This document shows positions 36,811-47,209 of a DNA stretch of 64,000 nt, piece by piece; within the stretch, counting starts at the first letter, position 1, and each line of letters begins with the position of its first letter. The translations under genes and the position numbers were made by a program. The notes under the pieces are model-generated. The model did no database searches, was not told the DNA's origin, and saw only the letters and a program-made list of their open reading frames with translations. Location: contig SCFE01000084.1 of assembly GCA_004352715.1 (NCBI GenBank), forward strand, positions 1,354,128-1,418,127. Direction: 5' to 3'. This stretch comes from Hofstenia miamia (Eukaryota > Xenacoelomorpha > Acoela).

Positions 36811-37221
36811 GAGATGTTTTTCTATGTTGAGAAAAAATTTGGCTTATGAGAAAAATCCACAATAACCACAATAATATATGGAAATTTATGTACTGCTATT
36901 ATAATTTAGTGAAGCAGTGACTTATTATTATGTAAAAGATTTTGTATTTGTTCTATATCTTGTTCTCAGTTAAATGCACCATTCTGAAAAATGGAAGATG
37001 AAATTTTATAGCATATTTAACTAAATTCCGTCATATTTTGTCATAAAAATAAGGTCATATTTTGTTTTTAAAAATCATATTTCTGGATGCCCTCGTAATA
37101 ATTGAAAAATATATTATCCGGTATCCGTTAAATAATCCGATATCCGGCAGTCAAATTACCTGGAATTATCCGGTAACCGGTATATTCAATGAACTATCCG
37201 AATCCCATCCCTAGTGGAGAC

Positions 37222-37320
37222 AAAGTTTCAGATGGGTGATTGTTTTACAAAACACAGAACAGTATCATCTGATTCTCTGTCTAATGGTTTAAACGTGGCA
37301 AACTTAAAGAAAGAAAATTA
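37222..37320 (+). pseudogene. Copia Pol C-terminal end
   Basis: Continues the copia frame after the hAT insertion with KFQMGDCFTKH and a stop at 37318-37320. The family normally ends with D.LTK..AS...L, which fits GDCFTKHRTVSSDSL. No copia 3' LTR was recognised to the right. Confidence 0.6.
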
Positions 37321-37376
37321 GTGCCGATATTGTGGATTGTGTTGTGGTATAGAAACAAAAGTAGAAATGTGGCAGA

Positions 37377-37379
<3 letters not shown>

Positions 37380-37423
<44 letters not shown>
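37380..37423. repeat. (TA)n microsatellite at Tc1 left border
   Basis: A pure TA run of over 40 bp ends directly at the Tc1 terminus CAGTGCTGGACATT. Confidence 0.95.
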
Positions 37424-37426
<3 letters not shown>

Positions 37427-37881
37427 TGCTGGACATTAAAATGGCAACTCTGAATTTCGACATGTTACACTTATTTTCAATAAAAACCAATATTATGAGC
37501 AAGTGTTATTTTGTGTAAAAACCCCAAAAATGACTTTTATTTAAAAAAATTCGACTTCTACCAAAAGATATTAATAAAAATATTTCTTTTTTTCATTTCA
37601 ACCTTTACATAAAAATGGCAACTACTCTTTTCAGCCATTAAAAAAAATCTAACTTCAACAAAATGAACTCTAATTAGTTTAATTTACCATGTTTAGCATT
37701 GTATAATTATTCACGATTATTCGTGGACCTTGAAATCAATATCTACAGGAATACCTAAAATTGGGCAAAATATATTTTTAATTATTGGAAAAAATAATGT
37801 TTAAAAATTAAATCTAAATGAGGCATTTTTGTGTGCTTGTTGTTATTGGTTATAATAAAAAATTCATTATACTTTCCATTG

Positions 37882-38211
37882 TCAATCTTAATTCAATGTA
37901 AATTGTGAGCATGCTAGCATTTCCTTCAACCCTTTGTTGGGTTTGTGTTAGTTTAAACTGCAATGTTTAAACTATATTAATATAAAAGTTTGCTGTTACT
38001 ACATTTGAGACATTGCTCTAATGCTTAAATCATATTTTTGCCACCAGTGGCCCACCAATTAGCCAACAGTGGACCACTGGTGAACCACCAGCTAGCCACT
38101 GGTGGTCCACTGGTGCACGGGTGGCCAAAACCCACCTGGTGGGCCACCGTATCTGCCACTGGTGGACCACCAGTGGACCACTGGTGGTCCACCAGTATTT
38201 GGCTACGTGGG
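37882..38211. mobile_element. Palindrome-rich short element, copy 2
   Basis: Same ends as the 8031-8300 copy (TCAATCTTAATTCAAT ... TTTGGCTACGTGG). From 38040 it is a dense series of dyads: CCACCAGTGG, CCACTGGTGG and CCACCTGGTGG recur about eight times on alternating strands, giving strong potential hairpins. It sits just before the Tc1 transposase start. The W/G/P-rich ORFs across it are by-products of the motif. Confidence 0.72.
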
Positions 38212-38212
38212 G

Positions 38213-38760
38213 GGTACCGCAAAAGAGCTTTCTGATATTGAAAAAACAAGAATTCTGACATATTTGGATGCTGTTTTATCACAAGCAAGCATTGCAGAGA
38301 AACTACAAAGATATAAATCAACTATAAGTCAATTTTTAAAGCGAAAAAGCAAGGAAAAGACACCAAGTAAGCGAGCGGGGAAAAACATCCATTCTTGCCC
38401 CCAGAAACAAAAGAACTATTCTAAGAGAAGCCTCCAACACTGGCAACTCATCATCCAAGATAAAGCACGATTTAGATCTACTGGTAAGTGCAAGACAGGT
38501 CCGTCGTATTCTACACAATGCAAGTAATATGATTTATACCAAGCGCAAAACCACGCCAAAGCTGACGAAAAAACATGAAAAAAAATTGATTTTGCAAGAA
38601 CTCACTTGACAAATAGCACAGATTGGAGGAAAATCGTCTTTACTGACGAGAGAAAAAATTCAATTTAGATGGGCCGGGCGGATTTCAATTCTATTGGCAT
38701 GACTTACGCAAAGAGCCGCAATACTTTTGCAAGAGGCAGTTGGGGGGGGGATCAGTTATG
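38213..38760 (+). pseudogene. Tc1 transposase, 5' part
   Basis: The N-terminal paired-like DNA-binding part is open: KELSDIEKTRILTYLDAVL, SIAEKLQRYKSTISQFLKRK, then a linker. A frame change near 38390 leads, in other frames, to IYTKRKTTPKLTKKHEKK, DWRKIVFTDERK (first catalytic Asp) and FQFYWHDLRKEPQYF. It ends at GSVMI where the solo LTR is inserted. Several frameshifts; inactive. Confidence 0.82.
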
Positions 38761-39907
38761 ATATTGCAACATCCTCTACCAGGCATTATTACTGTTTGTC
38801 CTTTATTACTCTATGACCTATATTTGCGGGTAGGGATTTACTAATTAGATACTGCTTTAGCTTTTGTGTATTTCTGGTAATGTAACTTAACAAGATTTGA
38901 CTATTCACTATTTAGATGACGAAGCCACGCAGCATTTCCTCCAATGATCGATAGTGGGCATCTGCCCAAAGATGATCTCTACATCCAGTTTCACTTGTTC
39001 ACCAAGGATCCATTTGGTTGAGTTCCACTTCTCAGCTCAACGATGTAACTTATGTGTACCCTATCCTAGCTCGGTGTAAACTCAAGACAAGACACAATTC
39101 GACATAGTCTTTTTTTGTAAAAGTTTTTCATGTTAATGCAATAGGACTTGTCACTAGCTGCTCTGTTAATATTACATATAGCCATTACCGAAATATATTG
39201 GCTTTAATAACTAGTTTAATTATAAGCAGCATCCTAACCTACATTTAATAATTACTACATGTTCATTCACATTATCAGGTCCTATTATAGTTAATAATTT
39301 GGATCTAAAATAGTATAGATATAATTCCTAGGTTTTGGTCATACGACCATATGTCGAATCTATTATAGTTAATACATGTAGCAAGTGATTGATAGTCAAA
39401 TAAATGAGAGAAAAACCCCTATGCCTAACATAAGTGCACTTTCATGATCTGGCACAAAGACCCTAGAATCAATCTCGTGATGGATCCAGGCCACTACTAA
39501 ACACAACTCGTTTAGCTTGATATTCTATTAAATAATCAAACCGTATAAAGAAATTAATGTAAGAATTCCAAATCAATTTATTTATCAATTGCTTACACTG
39601 ATTTTTATCTATTTATAGTATTTCAGAGAAAGTACCTGTCGATTTCGAATTTAAATCTTTCGTCTGCCAAGATGGCGGCTAAAAATAATGGCATCGACTT
39701 TGCCCCCTTGGTTTTGACAAAAGTATTATTATCAGCAGAAACTAATCTCTCATAATTGACACTTGTTCTTACTTGGTTGCATAACACAAATTAATCTAAA
39801 CTGATCATATAATTTTACAATATTTTTTAATCATAATTTGTCTTTGATCTTATTCTCCTTTCAAATCGACGTTAGCAGCTTAATTAATTTGGATGATGCT
39901 ACAATAT
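38761..39907 (-). mobile_element. Solo LTR of a related family inside Tc1, ATAT target duplication
   Basis: The LTR is 38765-39903, about 1.14 kb. On the plus strand it begins TGCAACATCCTC and ends GGATGATGCTACA, flanked by ATAT on both sides (38761-38764 and 39904-39907). Removing it restores the Tc1 reading across the junction (VMIW then AGISI). It shares AAAACCCCTA, TTTAGCTT and TACCTGTC landmarks with family 1 but is clearly diverged. Confidence 0.85.
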
Positions 39908-40290
39908 GGGCAGGAATATCCATTAAAGGTTAAACAAAAATGGCAATTGTAACAGGAAAAGATTCTCCCAGTTATATTTATACTCTTTCAGAATATTCTG
40001 CCACCTCCACTATGGTTTAAATTGTACGCTATAACAAGATAATGCGACATGTCATGTCTCAAAAACAATGAAAGAGTGGTTAAAAAGTATGGATATTAAC
40101 ACTTTAGAATGGCCAGCACACAGCCCTTATCTCAACCCTATTGAAATGGTGTGGAGTGTACTTGCTAGAAATGTTTATAAATGTGTGGACAAGCTGATTC
40201 AGGAATTTGAGGTTTCTTAGGATCAGTTACATCAGAATTATATTGCTGACGTTATCCAGAGCATGCTGAAGCGGTGTCTAAGTATTATTG
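39904..40290 (+). pseudogene. Tc1 transposase, 3' part
   Basis: Continues the catalytic domain: QDNATCHVSKTMKEWLKS carries the second Asp, EWPAHSPYLNPIEMVWS carries the Glu (NPIEMVW), and IADVIQSMLKRC is the C-terminal helix. Together with FTDE upstream the D,D,E triad is recognisable. A TAG within FEVS.DQLHQN and earlier frame changes show decay. Confidence 0.85.
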
Positions 40291-40330
40291 ATATGAAATG
40301 TATATTGCATTTGCAAGACTCCTATATTAT

Positions 40331-40674
40331 TTTATGTTTCAGCTCAACTTCAGCGAAATTGGAGAGAACTATCCAAAGTGCATACTGATCAGTCTGTAAT
40401 TTCGCAGCACTTTACTGGCTCAAAGTTGCAAGAAATTGATACGTTTCCTATTAGTTTGTTACTTCTTGCATTTAAATTTATCATAAGAGTTCCTCATTTA
40501 CATTGTACTATTCGAATTTTTTAGATGTTTCATTAAGATTGTTGGAGGCACCAATTGCAAAGAACTGGTAAGATGAATTATGCAGAAACTGATCACTAAT
40601 TACCTTCCCTGCCACTCAGGCAGCCAATCTTCTGGGCAAAGCATTTTCCTAAGTCTAGTTAAATATATACATGA

Positions 40675-40718
<44 letters not shown>

Positions 40719-40909
40719 GCATATATAATGTATATAAAATTAGATTTTAAGAGCAGGAAGCGACATTGTACTTCAATTGAGTTTGAGAACAGGACTGGAA
40801 TTTAATGTGACAATAAAGTTTAATTGAGATTGGCATACAGGACTGGAATTTAATCTGAAATTCCCAAGAGTGAATTCACCTCACAAATCCAACTTGTACG
40901 GATTAGCAT
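40331..40909. other. Spacer without recognised gene
   Basis: It contains a (TA)n run (40678-40715) and a repeated phrase, GGACTGGAATTTAAT, at about 40792 and 40848. Nothing else recognised. Confidence 0.6.
40678..40715. repeat. (TA)n microsatellite
   Basis: Pure TA run of nearly 40 bp. Confidence 0.95.
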
Positions 40910-40913
40910 ATAT

Positions 40914-42579
40914 TGTGGCATAATCCATCAAATAATCATGTGTGGTCAAAATAAGAAGAAAGATGGATGTAACTAAGACTAAAGTATAATAATGATTAAT
41001 ATGTAAACACATGATTATGATGGATTATTTGATTTGTAAATTGTTTTATGCAGTTTATATTTAAATTTTGCTCGACAGTATTTGGCAAAAACAAAGATGG
41101 CCAAACAGCGTACTCTAATTAATGCTGACATTGCGTAATTAATAGCAGAACTAAAATACGAGGGAAAATTGTAAACAAGAATCAATCAAACAGGTACTAG
41201 TCGAGTATTTGATTATTTACTAAAAAGTGCTATAAATATGGTACAATTGTTGAGATAGTTGATGAACGAATTTAGTTTGGATTTAGTTCTTCTCTTGTCA
41301 GGTTATTTAATACTTTATGGAAAGCTAAACGTTTAAGTGCTAGAGGTAATTGTGCAGTGGTTCCCACATCCATTTAAAGGAATGCTGGAGCAGCCTCACG
41401 ATCAGCTATTCAACAGTGGTGAGGGCAATAGCTGTAATTTCCTTGCAGTGCTTTTAGGTTACAAATAGGGATAGGGATTTTTCTTTGTTATAGCTTTCCT
41501 ATTACTCATTGCTTGTCAGTTATTATGATTCTATTTACCCTGCTCTACATGTTTATTATTCCATTATTGAATCCTGTTATTACATTACACTTATTATTAC
41601 TTCAGTAGTAGATTTAAGTTGCTCATTGTTTTATCCCACAGACTTTTGGCTGACTTATGTAGTCACTTTCTTGCCGACAGCATTGATTGTTTACATGTAC
41701 AAAGGGCAGCGTGTATTACTATATCTGTAGGGCTATTATATGTAAGGCTTGATAACAAGTGAAAGCATTGCGGTTGCTGTGTTCAATTATCTTTACATAG
41801 TCATAAAAACAAAAACAATCAATGCACTAAATTCATAGGTAGTCACCAATACACAATCACTGAGTTTCCTAATTGTTATAGCTTTCCTATTACTCATTGC
41901 TTGTCAGTTATTATGATTCTATTTACCCTGCTCTACATGTTTATTATTCCATTATTGAATCCTGTTATTACATTACACTTATTATTACTTCAGTAGTAGA
42001 TTTAAGTTGCTCATTGTTTTATCCCACAGACTTTTGGCTGACTTATGTAGTCACTTTCTTGCCGACAGCATTGATTGTTTACATGTACAAAGGGCAGCGT
42101 GTATTACTATATCTGTAGGGCTATTATATGTAAGGCTTGATAACAAGTGAAAGCATTGCGGTTGCTGTGTTCAATTATCTTTACATAGTCATAAAAACAA
42201 AAACAATCAATGCACTAAATTCATAGGTAGTCACCAATACACAATCACTGAGTTTCCTATTCACACACAGATCCGGTTAATGGTTTTCACTGCAGAGTTC
42301 AAACACAAGTTGTAGTTGTGGCTGATCAACGGATCTCTGGAATCGCATGGCACTGTTTCGGGTTTTGACCCTGTCTTCCATCTACCACTCTTTATCTAAA
42401 TGAGTCATTGTTAGATAAACAATTAGATAAGCTAATGTTTATTAATATAAGTTAATCAGACTAACACTCAAATGAAAGGAGAGGATTAGGGGCTTGTCAA
42501 GCTTACTTGTTGTATCAACTATGAAAAGTAATGAGTTACTATGAAATAAGTGCAAAAAGTGGATTGGCAAGATTCTACA
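40914..42579 (+). mobile_element. 5' LTR, family 1, with internal duplication
   Basis: Starts TGTGGCATAATCCATCAA and ends AAGATTCTACA. At 1666 bp it is longer than the other members because a 388-bp unit is present twice; subtracting it gives the family length. It is followed directly by a primer-binding-type sequence and the Gypsy coding region. The 4 bp before it are ATAT; no matching duplication follows 42579, consistent with a 5' LTR rather than a solo LTR. Confidence 0.85.
41489..42264. repeat. Exact 388-bp tandem duplication inside the LTR
   Basis: Units 41489-41876 and 41877-42264 appear identical, each running from TTGTTATAGCTTTCC to CACTGAGTTTCCTA. Identity points to a very recent duplication or an assembly error. 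The two identical 73-codon ORFs (41509-41730 and 41897-42118) are part of it and are not genes. Confidence 0.92.
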
Positions 42580-42602
42580 GGGCGACCATGACAGGCGCCC
42601 AA
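42580..42602 (+). promoter_or_regulatory. Putative primer-binding site
   Basis: Directly after the LTR lies GGGCGACCATGACAGGCG. Several Gypsy elements begin their internal region with a GGCGACC.TGACAGG sequence complementary to a tRNA 3' end. The primer tRNA is not identified here. Confidence 0.5.
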
Positions 42603-42942
42603 AGAGCGTGCATGAAGGAGAGAAATGCTATAGTGAAAATATGATTGGTGTGAAAAATAGTTAACTTAGAAGAAGAAGATTAGTCTAGCACATAACAAAC
42701 AAGAAGTATTACTTTATTACTTATGATCAAGTCAAGATAGTTGTTTCCTCTCAATTATAAAGAAAATCAGTATGCACTTAAATATGAGACAAGCAAGAGT
42801 AACCTAAGCACAGAAAAAATGGTTGAAAGGCATCATGAAACAATTACTTCTAGTTATGATGAAGATGGTGAATTCATGTAAAAAATAGAGGACGAAACCC
42901 AAAACACAAAAAACACCCCAAAATCAGAGAACCCCAGGAGAT

Positions 42943-44104
42943 GTGAACATGTCCCTCGAAAGTGAGACTTCCCCAATGGAAATAGGGCTGCAATCAGGGC
43001 AAGAAAACACAGAATTTTTGATAGTTGAACTGACAAAAATAATAGAAAATAATAATAATGAAAGAAGAGAGTTGATGATACAAATAGAAAATTTGACTCA
43101 AAGGATGTTTGAGATAGAGATGGCAAACATTGAGAAAGACAAACGCATTGAAGAGATTACACAAGATACCAGTATAAGGCTAATGGAGCAGAGAAACTTA
43201 TTTCAAAAACAAATTGAAAAGTTAGTGGAAGTGAATAAAGAGATTAAAGCACAGAGTGAGAAGTTACAACAACTGATGACTCAGATGCATGAAGAAAATG
43301 TGAGCTTGGGGGAAGAGAATATGTCAAAACAACTTGAGATCAACAATCTCAAGGATGAAATTTGATTGATATCATTAACAAATGAAGAAAATCAAGGCAA
43401 AGAGAAAGGAAACATTAAGGTAATACAAAATAAAATAACACAAGACCCAGAAAAATTAATTGGAAGTAATCCAGTAAAGGAAACACAAAGTGAAATGTAT
43501 AAGAACTGTGAAACAGAAGACGAATTTGTAGAAAAATTCGTTATAAATATAACTAAACAAGTAAAAGACAACTGTAAAAACTCAAGTGAGACAAAACCAA
43601 TATACAAAGAAATGATATTGCCAGATGAAGAAGACAATGATATGCTGGCATGTAAAGTGATGCTCCCAAAATTCACAGGAAGACTAGATAGCTACTCACC
43701 GACATTTAAGGAATGGATCCAAATGTTTGAGATGAGCATGAAGGAAAGAAAAGTAATACAAAAGCAATCGCAGCAAGATTCCCTTTATATTTGGGGAGGG
43801 GCGCAGCATATCAACATTATTTAGTATTGGATTTGGAAACAAAAACAGACTATAAGAAATTAATAGGAGAATATCAAAGGTACTACAATGATGAGAGCTT
43901 TAAGAGTCAATATCGTATGTTACTAAACTGTATGAAAATGAATAAGAGGGAAGATTTACGGAATTATATGTCACAAATGGAGAGACTATTGAAGTTAAGT
44001 TCCAGAGAGAGCACATATTTAAAATATGATTTGTTTTCCCATATTTGCAAGGGATTACCAGAACCAATTCGAGAACAGTTTGAAATAAAATGTGATGCAG
44101 AATG
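42943..44104 (+). pseudogene. Gypsy Gag
   Basis: Structural protein. The start ATG at 42943 opens a coiled-coil-rich N-terminal part (residues about 20-140, heptad-like Leu/Ile, rich in Glu/Lys). A TGA at 43363 interrupts it; the frame continues from 43366 through KVMLPKFTGRLDSYSPTFKEW, a typical Gypsy Gag feature, up to about 43790. A frameshift then leads into 43791-44105 with YRMLLNCMKMNKREDLRNYM, YLKYDLFSHICKGLPEPIRE. Two breaks make it a pseudogene, but long open stretches suggest moderate age. Confidence 0.8.
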
Positions 44105-44470
44105 ATAAGAAAAGGATTGGGGATACAGGTTACTATGGAAAACAAAGCTCGGAATAATGAAAAGTCAACAATAATAAAGACAATGATACCATCAACAATA
44201 AATGGAACATATAAAATAAAGAAAGATGAAATGGGAAAACCAAAGGACAAAATCATTAGAATAAAGTTAAAAGATGGGACAATAAGGCAAATAAACAGAA
44301 AAGATTTGAAATGTCAAACATGCGGAAAGAAGGGTCATACAAAGAAATACTGCAGACAACAAATTAATTTTATTAAGGAGGAAGAGGCGTATTTTGATGA
44401 TGAAGATTTGTTGGATGATGAGGAAGAGCCTGAACAAATCAAAGAAACAGAGAATGATATTTTAAACTGA
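44102..44470 (+). pseudogene. Gypsy nucleocapsid segment with zinc knuckle
   Basis: A basic region followed by CQTCGKKGHTKKYC, a perfect C-x2-C-x4-H-x4-C zinc knuckle for RNA binding, then an acidic tail (FDDEDLLDDEEEPE). It overlaps the end of the previous Gag segment by a few bases in another frame, so it is probably the same protein separated by a frameshift or small deletion. It ends at a TGA just before the protease. Confidence 0.85.
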
Positions 44471-44475
44471 AGGGA

Positions 44476-44985
44476 GTGCCACCTCCAGTAAACCGTGCAC
44501 CATTTCTAATTGTAACAGACCTAATCAAAACAAATACAATCACAGTTGTAATAAATGGTGTAATGGTCAAAGCAACCATAGATATGGGAGCAGTAATATC
44601 AATAATCACTGATGAATGTGCAGAAAAGATAGGATTTGATAGAAGAAAGTTACAAAGTGAAAAGAGCAGGCTAATAAACACATCAGGAGACTATATTAAT
44701 GTAAAAGGAAAACTAACAGAAATACTGATACAAATAGCTAATAAAACGTTTTCACAGACATTTACAGTTATCAATACAGAGAAAAATTCACTACCCTATG
44801 AAGTTATATTAGGTAATGATTTCTTAATGGATAACATGTGTATTATTGACTATATGAACAAAATGATATCAGTACAAGAAGAAGTAATTACAACTTGCAA
44901 AGAAGAAAACACAGAAGTAATAAAATTCCAATTAAGTGAGGATATAAGGATTCTACCAAATAATTGGAAGATGTGTCAGATATGA
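44476..44985 (+). pseudogene. Gypsy aspartic protease
   Basis: Processing protease of Gag-Pol. It contains VKATIDMGAVISIIT, where the usual D[T/S]GA active site reads DMGA, so the second active-site position is altered, and YEVILGNDFLMDN, the conserved flap-distal ILG.DFL element. It spans the normal length of about 100 residues for this domain plus a C-terminal extension. It starts 6 bases after the previous stop. Activity is doubtful because of the Met. Confidence 0.85.
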
Positions 44986-45012
44986 ACGGAAAATCAAATA
45001 ACTGCAGAAGTC

Positions 45013-45288
45013 ATGATCTATGACCAGAAAGTGATTAACACAATAAAGTTGTCAATTCCCTCAAGTTTGTGTATACTGAAGGAAGGTACTGGCACTATAA
45101 CAATACTAAATGCAACAAACCATGTGGTCAATATAAAAAAGGATACCTTGAAACTAAAAGGGAAGAGAATTAAAACTGGAAGAATGACAGTAAATAAAAT
45201 GATCAACATAGTGGAAGAGGATAAAGAATATCTGATACTGGAAGTAAACGAGGAAGACTATCAGCACTTAAGTTCTCAAGAGAGATGA
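45013..45288 (+). pseudogene. Gypsy linker between protease and reverse transcriptase
   Basis: Continuation of Pol after one in-frame stop (44983-44985), with beta-rich sequence (GTGTITILNATNHVVNIKKD) typical of the post-protease region. It ends where the reverse transcriptase should begin; instead the sequence jumps to the post-palm region. Confidence 0.65.
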
Positions 45289-46179
45289 ACTTTTGGATAA
45301 ATTAGATAGAACATTGAAAATTTTGTACAATGTGGAGTTATGCGTCAAAAGGAAGAAATGTGAAATTTTGAAAGAACAGGTGGTATTTCTAGGAAGACAA
45401 ATCCAAAAAGGCGAGATAAGAATGAAGAACAATGTGAAAGACATGATACAGAATATTAGCAGTCTGAAAATGAAAAAAGATCTACAAAGGATAATGTGGT
45501 TTTAAATTACTATGGATCTTTTATAGCAAATGTAGCTCACAAAACAAGTAAAATGACGGCATTGCTCAAGAAGAATAAAAATTTTTAGTGGACGTGGAAA
45601 GAACAGGAGCAGTTGGATAACATAAAAAAGGAGTTAAGCAAAATGCCATCATTAAACACACCAGAGTATTATAAGGAATTTATTTTGGACTGCGACGTGA
45701 GTAATGTCGCCATAGGAGCATGCTTGGGTCAAGTGAAAGATGGTAAAGAGGTGTTGATACAATTTTTTAGTTGGAAGTTGAAGCAAAGTGAGGAGAATTA
45801 TGGATCAACAAAACTGGAAATGTTATCATTAGTGGAAAGTATAAAAAAAATTCGGTACTTTTTGATAGGACAAACCTTTAAAGTAAGGACATATAATAGT
45901 GGGTTGGCATGGCTAAAAAAGTTTTCAGGCAATATATTGTCAATAGTATCAAGATGGATTGAATATCTTAATGAGTTTAAATTCACGATAGAGCACTGGA
46001 AAGGGACATTACACAAAAATGCAGGGTTTTGGACGGCGTTACAAGAATATCAAAGAGATATTGAAAAAGTTGATGGTGAAAAGAAAAAATTTCAATTTTT
46101 GCCGCATAGTGAGTATACAGAATTGCCTGAGATTAATGTGGATAAAAAAGGAAATACAATAATGCTGATAATGACCTAA
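45283..46179 (+). pseudogene. Gypsy reverse transcriptase C-part and RNase H, palm deleted
   Basis: 45283-45505 reads DELLDKLDRTLKILYN and KKCEILKEQVVFLGRQI, the end of the palm and thumb; the YxDD active site and everything N-terminal to it are missing. A frame change follows (LNYYGSFIANVAHKTSKM), a TAG at about 45590, then the RNase H domain: EFILDCDVSNVAIGACLGQ with the first catalytic Asp, SEENYGSTKLEML with the Glu, and FKFTIEHWKG near the C-terminus. The absence of the palm makes autonomous copying impossible for this copy. Confidence 0.85.
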
Positions 46180-46659
46180 GAAGAGATAACTGAGAATGAT
46201 ATAACTGAAAAACAAAAAACAGATATTATTCTTAGAGAAATATGAGAAAAAGTGTGTAATGAAAATTGGATACTGGGAAAAGAAGCTAACAGTTATTTTC
46301 TAAGATATAAATGGAAAGTGAACAATAACAGACTCCTATATGTAGAAGGAAAAACATTAAGGATAGTGATCCCCGAATATTATAAAAGGGAACTGGTCAG
46401 AAAAGTGCATGAAAATGGACATATTGGAATAATCCAAACAGAAAAAACTTTTAATGCTCGGTTTATAACAACAAGCATTAGGAAAACAGTTGAGGACATT
46501 ATTAATAAGTGTACTACATTTCTAATAAATAAGAAAAGCCATTTCCCAGTACAAACGGCACCACTTGAGAAAATAACTGCAACTACACCCAATGAAATTG
46601 TACATGTGGATCTAGAAAAATTAGCGCAAGATGATGAGGGGTATCAATATGCTAACTGA
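46180..46659 (+). pseudogene. Gypsy integrase N-terminal part
   Basis: Zinc-binding region: VRKVHENGHIGIIQTEKTF supplies the two His of HHCC; the Cys pair is partly lost (CTTFLINKK, where the second Cys is absent). The catalytic core begins with NEIVHVDLEKLA, which has the first Asp, and the frame stops at 46659 with a TGA. Two stops precede it (near 46180 and 46242). Confidence 0.8.
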
Positions 46660-47209
46660 AAAAACAGCAGCATACCACCCTCAAGCAAACTGAGCTGTTG
46701 AACGATTGAATAGGACTATGATTAAATTAATAAGAGTATTAACATCAAGAGTTGGAGGTAGAGACTGGAGAGAAGTAATAGAAATGGTGGAATACTTCTA
46801 CAATACTTTGGTGCATTCAACAATGAGGATGACCCCATATAAAGCCATGTATGGTAGAGAAGTGGCAACACCAATATCAATGCAATACCATATGTACTCC
46901 GAGAAACCAGATAATGAATATATAAGGAAAATTAAAGATTAAATCACTGGAATTCATGAAGCAATGTGTCATAATACGAAGAAATCTGCAATAAGACAAG
47001 AAAGAAATTTCAACAAAAAGATATATGGCAAACCACACAGGGTAGGGGATAAGGTTTATGCTTACACTTTAATGAGAAAACAAGACGTGAACCAAATAAG
47101 GAAACTAAAAACACAGTATTCATGTCCATTCACCATTATACAAACACTACCTAATAACAATTATAAAATTAATGACGGAAGAGTATTACATTTTCAAAAT
47201 TTAAAATGA
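46640..47209 (+). pseudogene. Gypsy integrase C-terminal part, core deleted
   Basis: It resumes with EKTAAYHPQAN and AVERLNRTMIKLIRVL, containing the catalytic Glu, in another frame. The stretch that should hold the second catalytic Asp (about 50 residues) is absent, so this is a deletion, not just a frameshift. A TGA replaces the Gly of QANG. It continues with FYNTLVHSTMRMTPYKAMYG and then a C-terminal domain (RVGDKVYAYT, YSCPFTIIQTLPNNNYKI). Confidence 0.85.

Larger units (their letters stand above)
35810..37221. mobile_element. hAT-type element nested in copia, 8-bp target duplication
   Basis: The element is 35818-37213, about 1.4 kb, inserted in the copia RNase H end. It is flanked by GTGGAGGC (35810-35817) and GTGGAGAC (37214-37221), an 8-bp duplication with one mismatch, as expected for hAT. 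Its right end, read on the minus strand, starts TAGGGATGGGATTCGG, a common hAT style, and the left end starts CAGGTAAAATC. ATCCGGTAAAAT and GGATATCCGGT-type inverted motifs are abundant near both ends. A (TA)n run lies inside. Confidence 0.75.
37424..40330 (+). mobile_element. Tc1-type transposon with two nested insertions
   Basis: The left terminus is CAGTGCTGGACATTAAAATG at 37424. ATGGCAACT recurs at about 37440 and 37616, some 175 bp apart, consistent with the paired transposase-binding sites (IR/DR layout) of Tc1 relatives. The transposase gene is interrupted by a palindromic element at its start (37882-38211) and a solo LTR (38765-39903). A matching right terminus was not found. Confidence 0.75.

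Noticed and set aside
38025-38321. Trp/Gly/Pro-rich ORFs on both strands
   Set aside because: By-product of the CCACTGGTGG dyad array in the short element.
41509-42118. Two identical 73-codon ORFs with hydrophobic stretches
   Set aside because: They lie in a duplicated LTR unit and are not kept open in other LTR copies.
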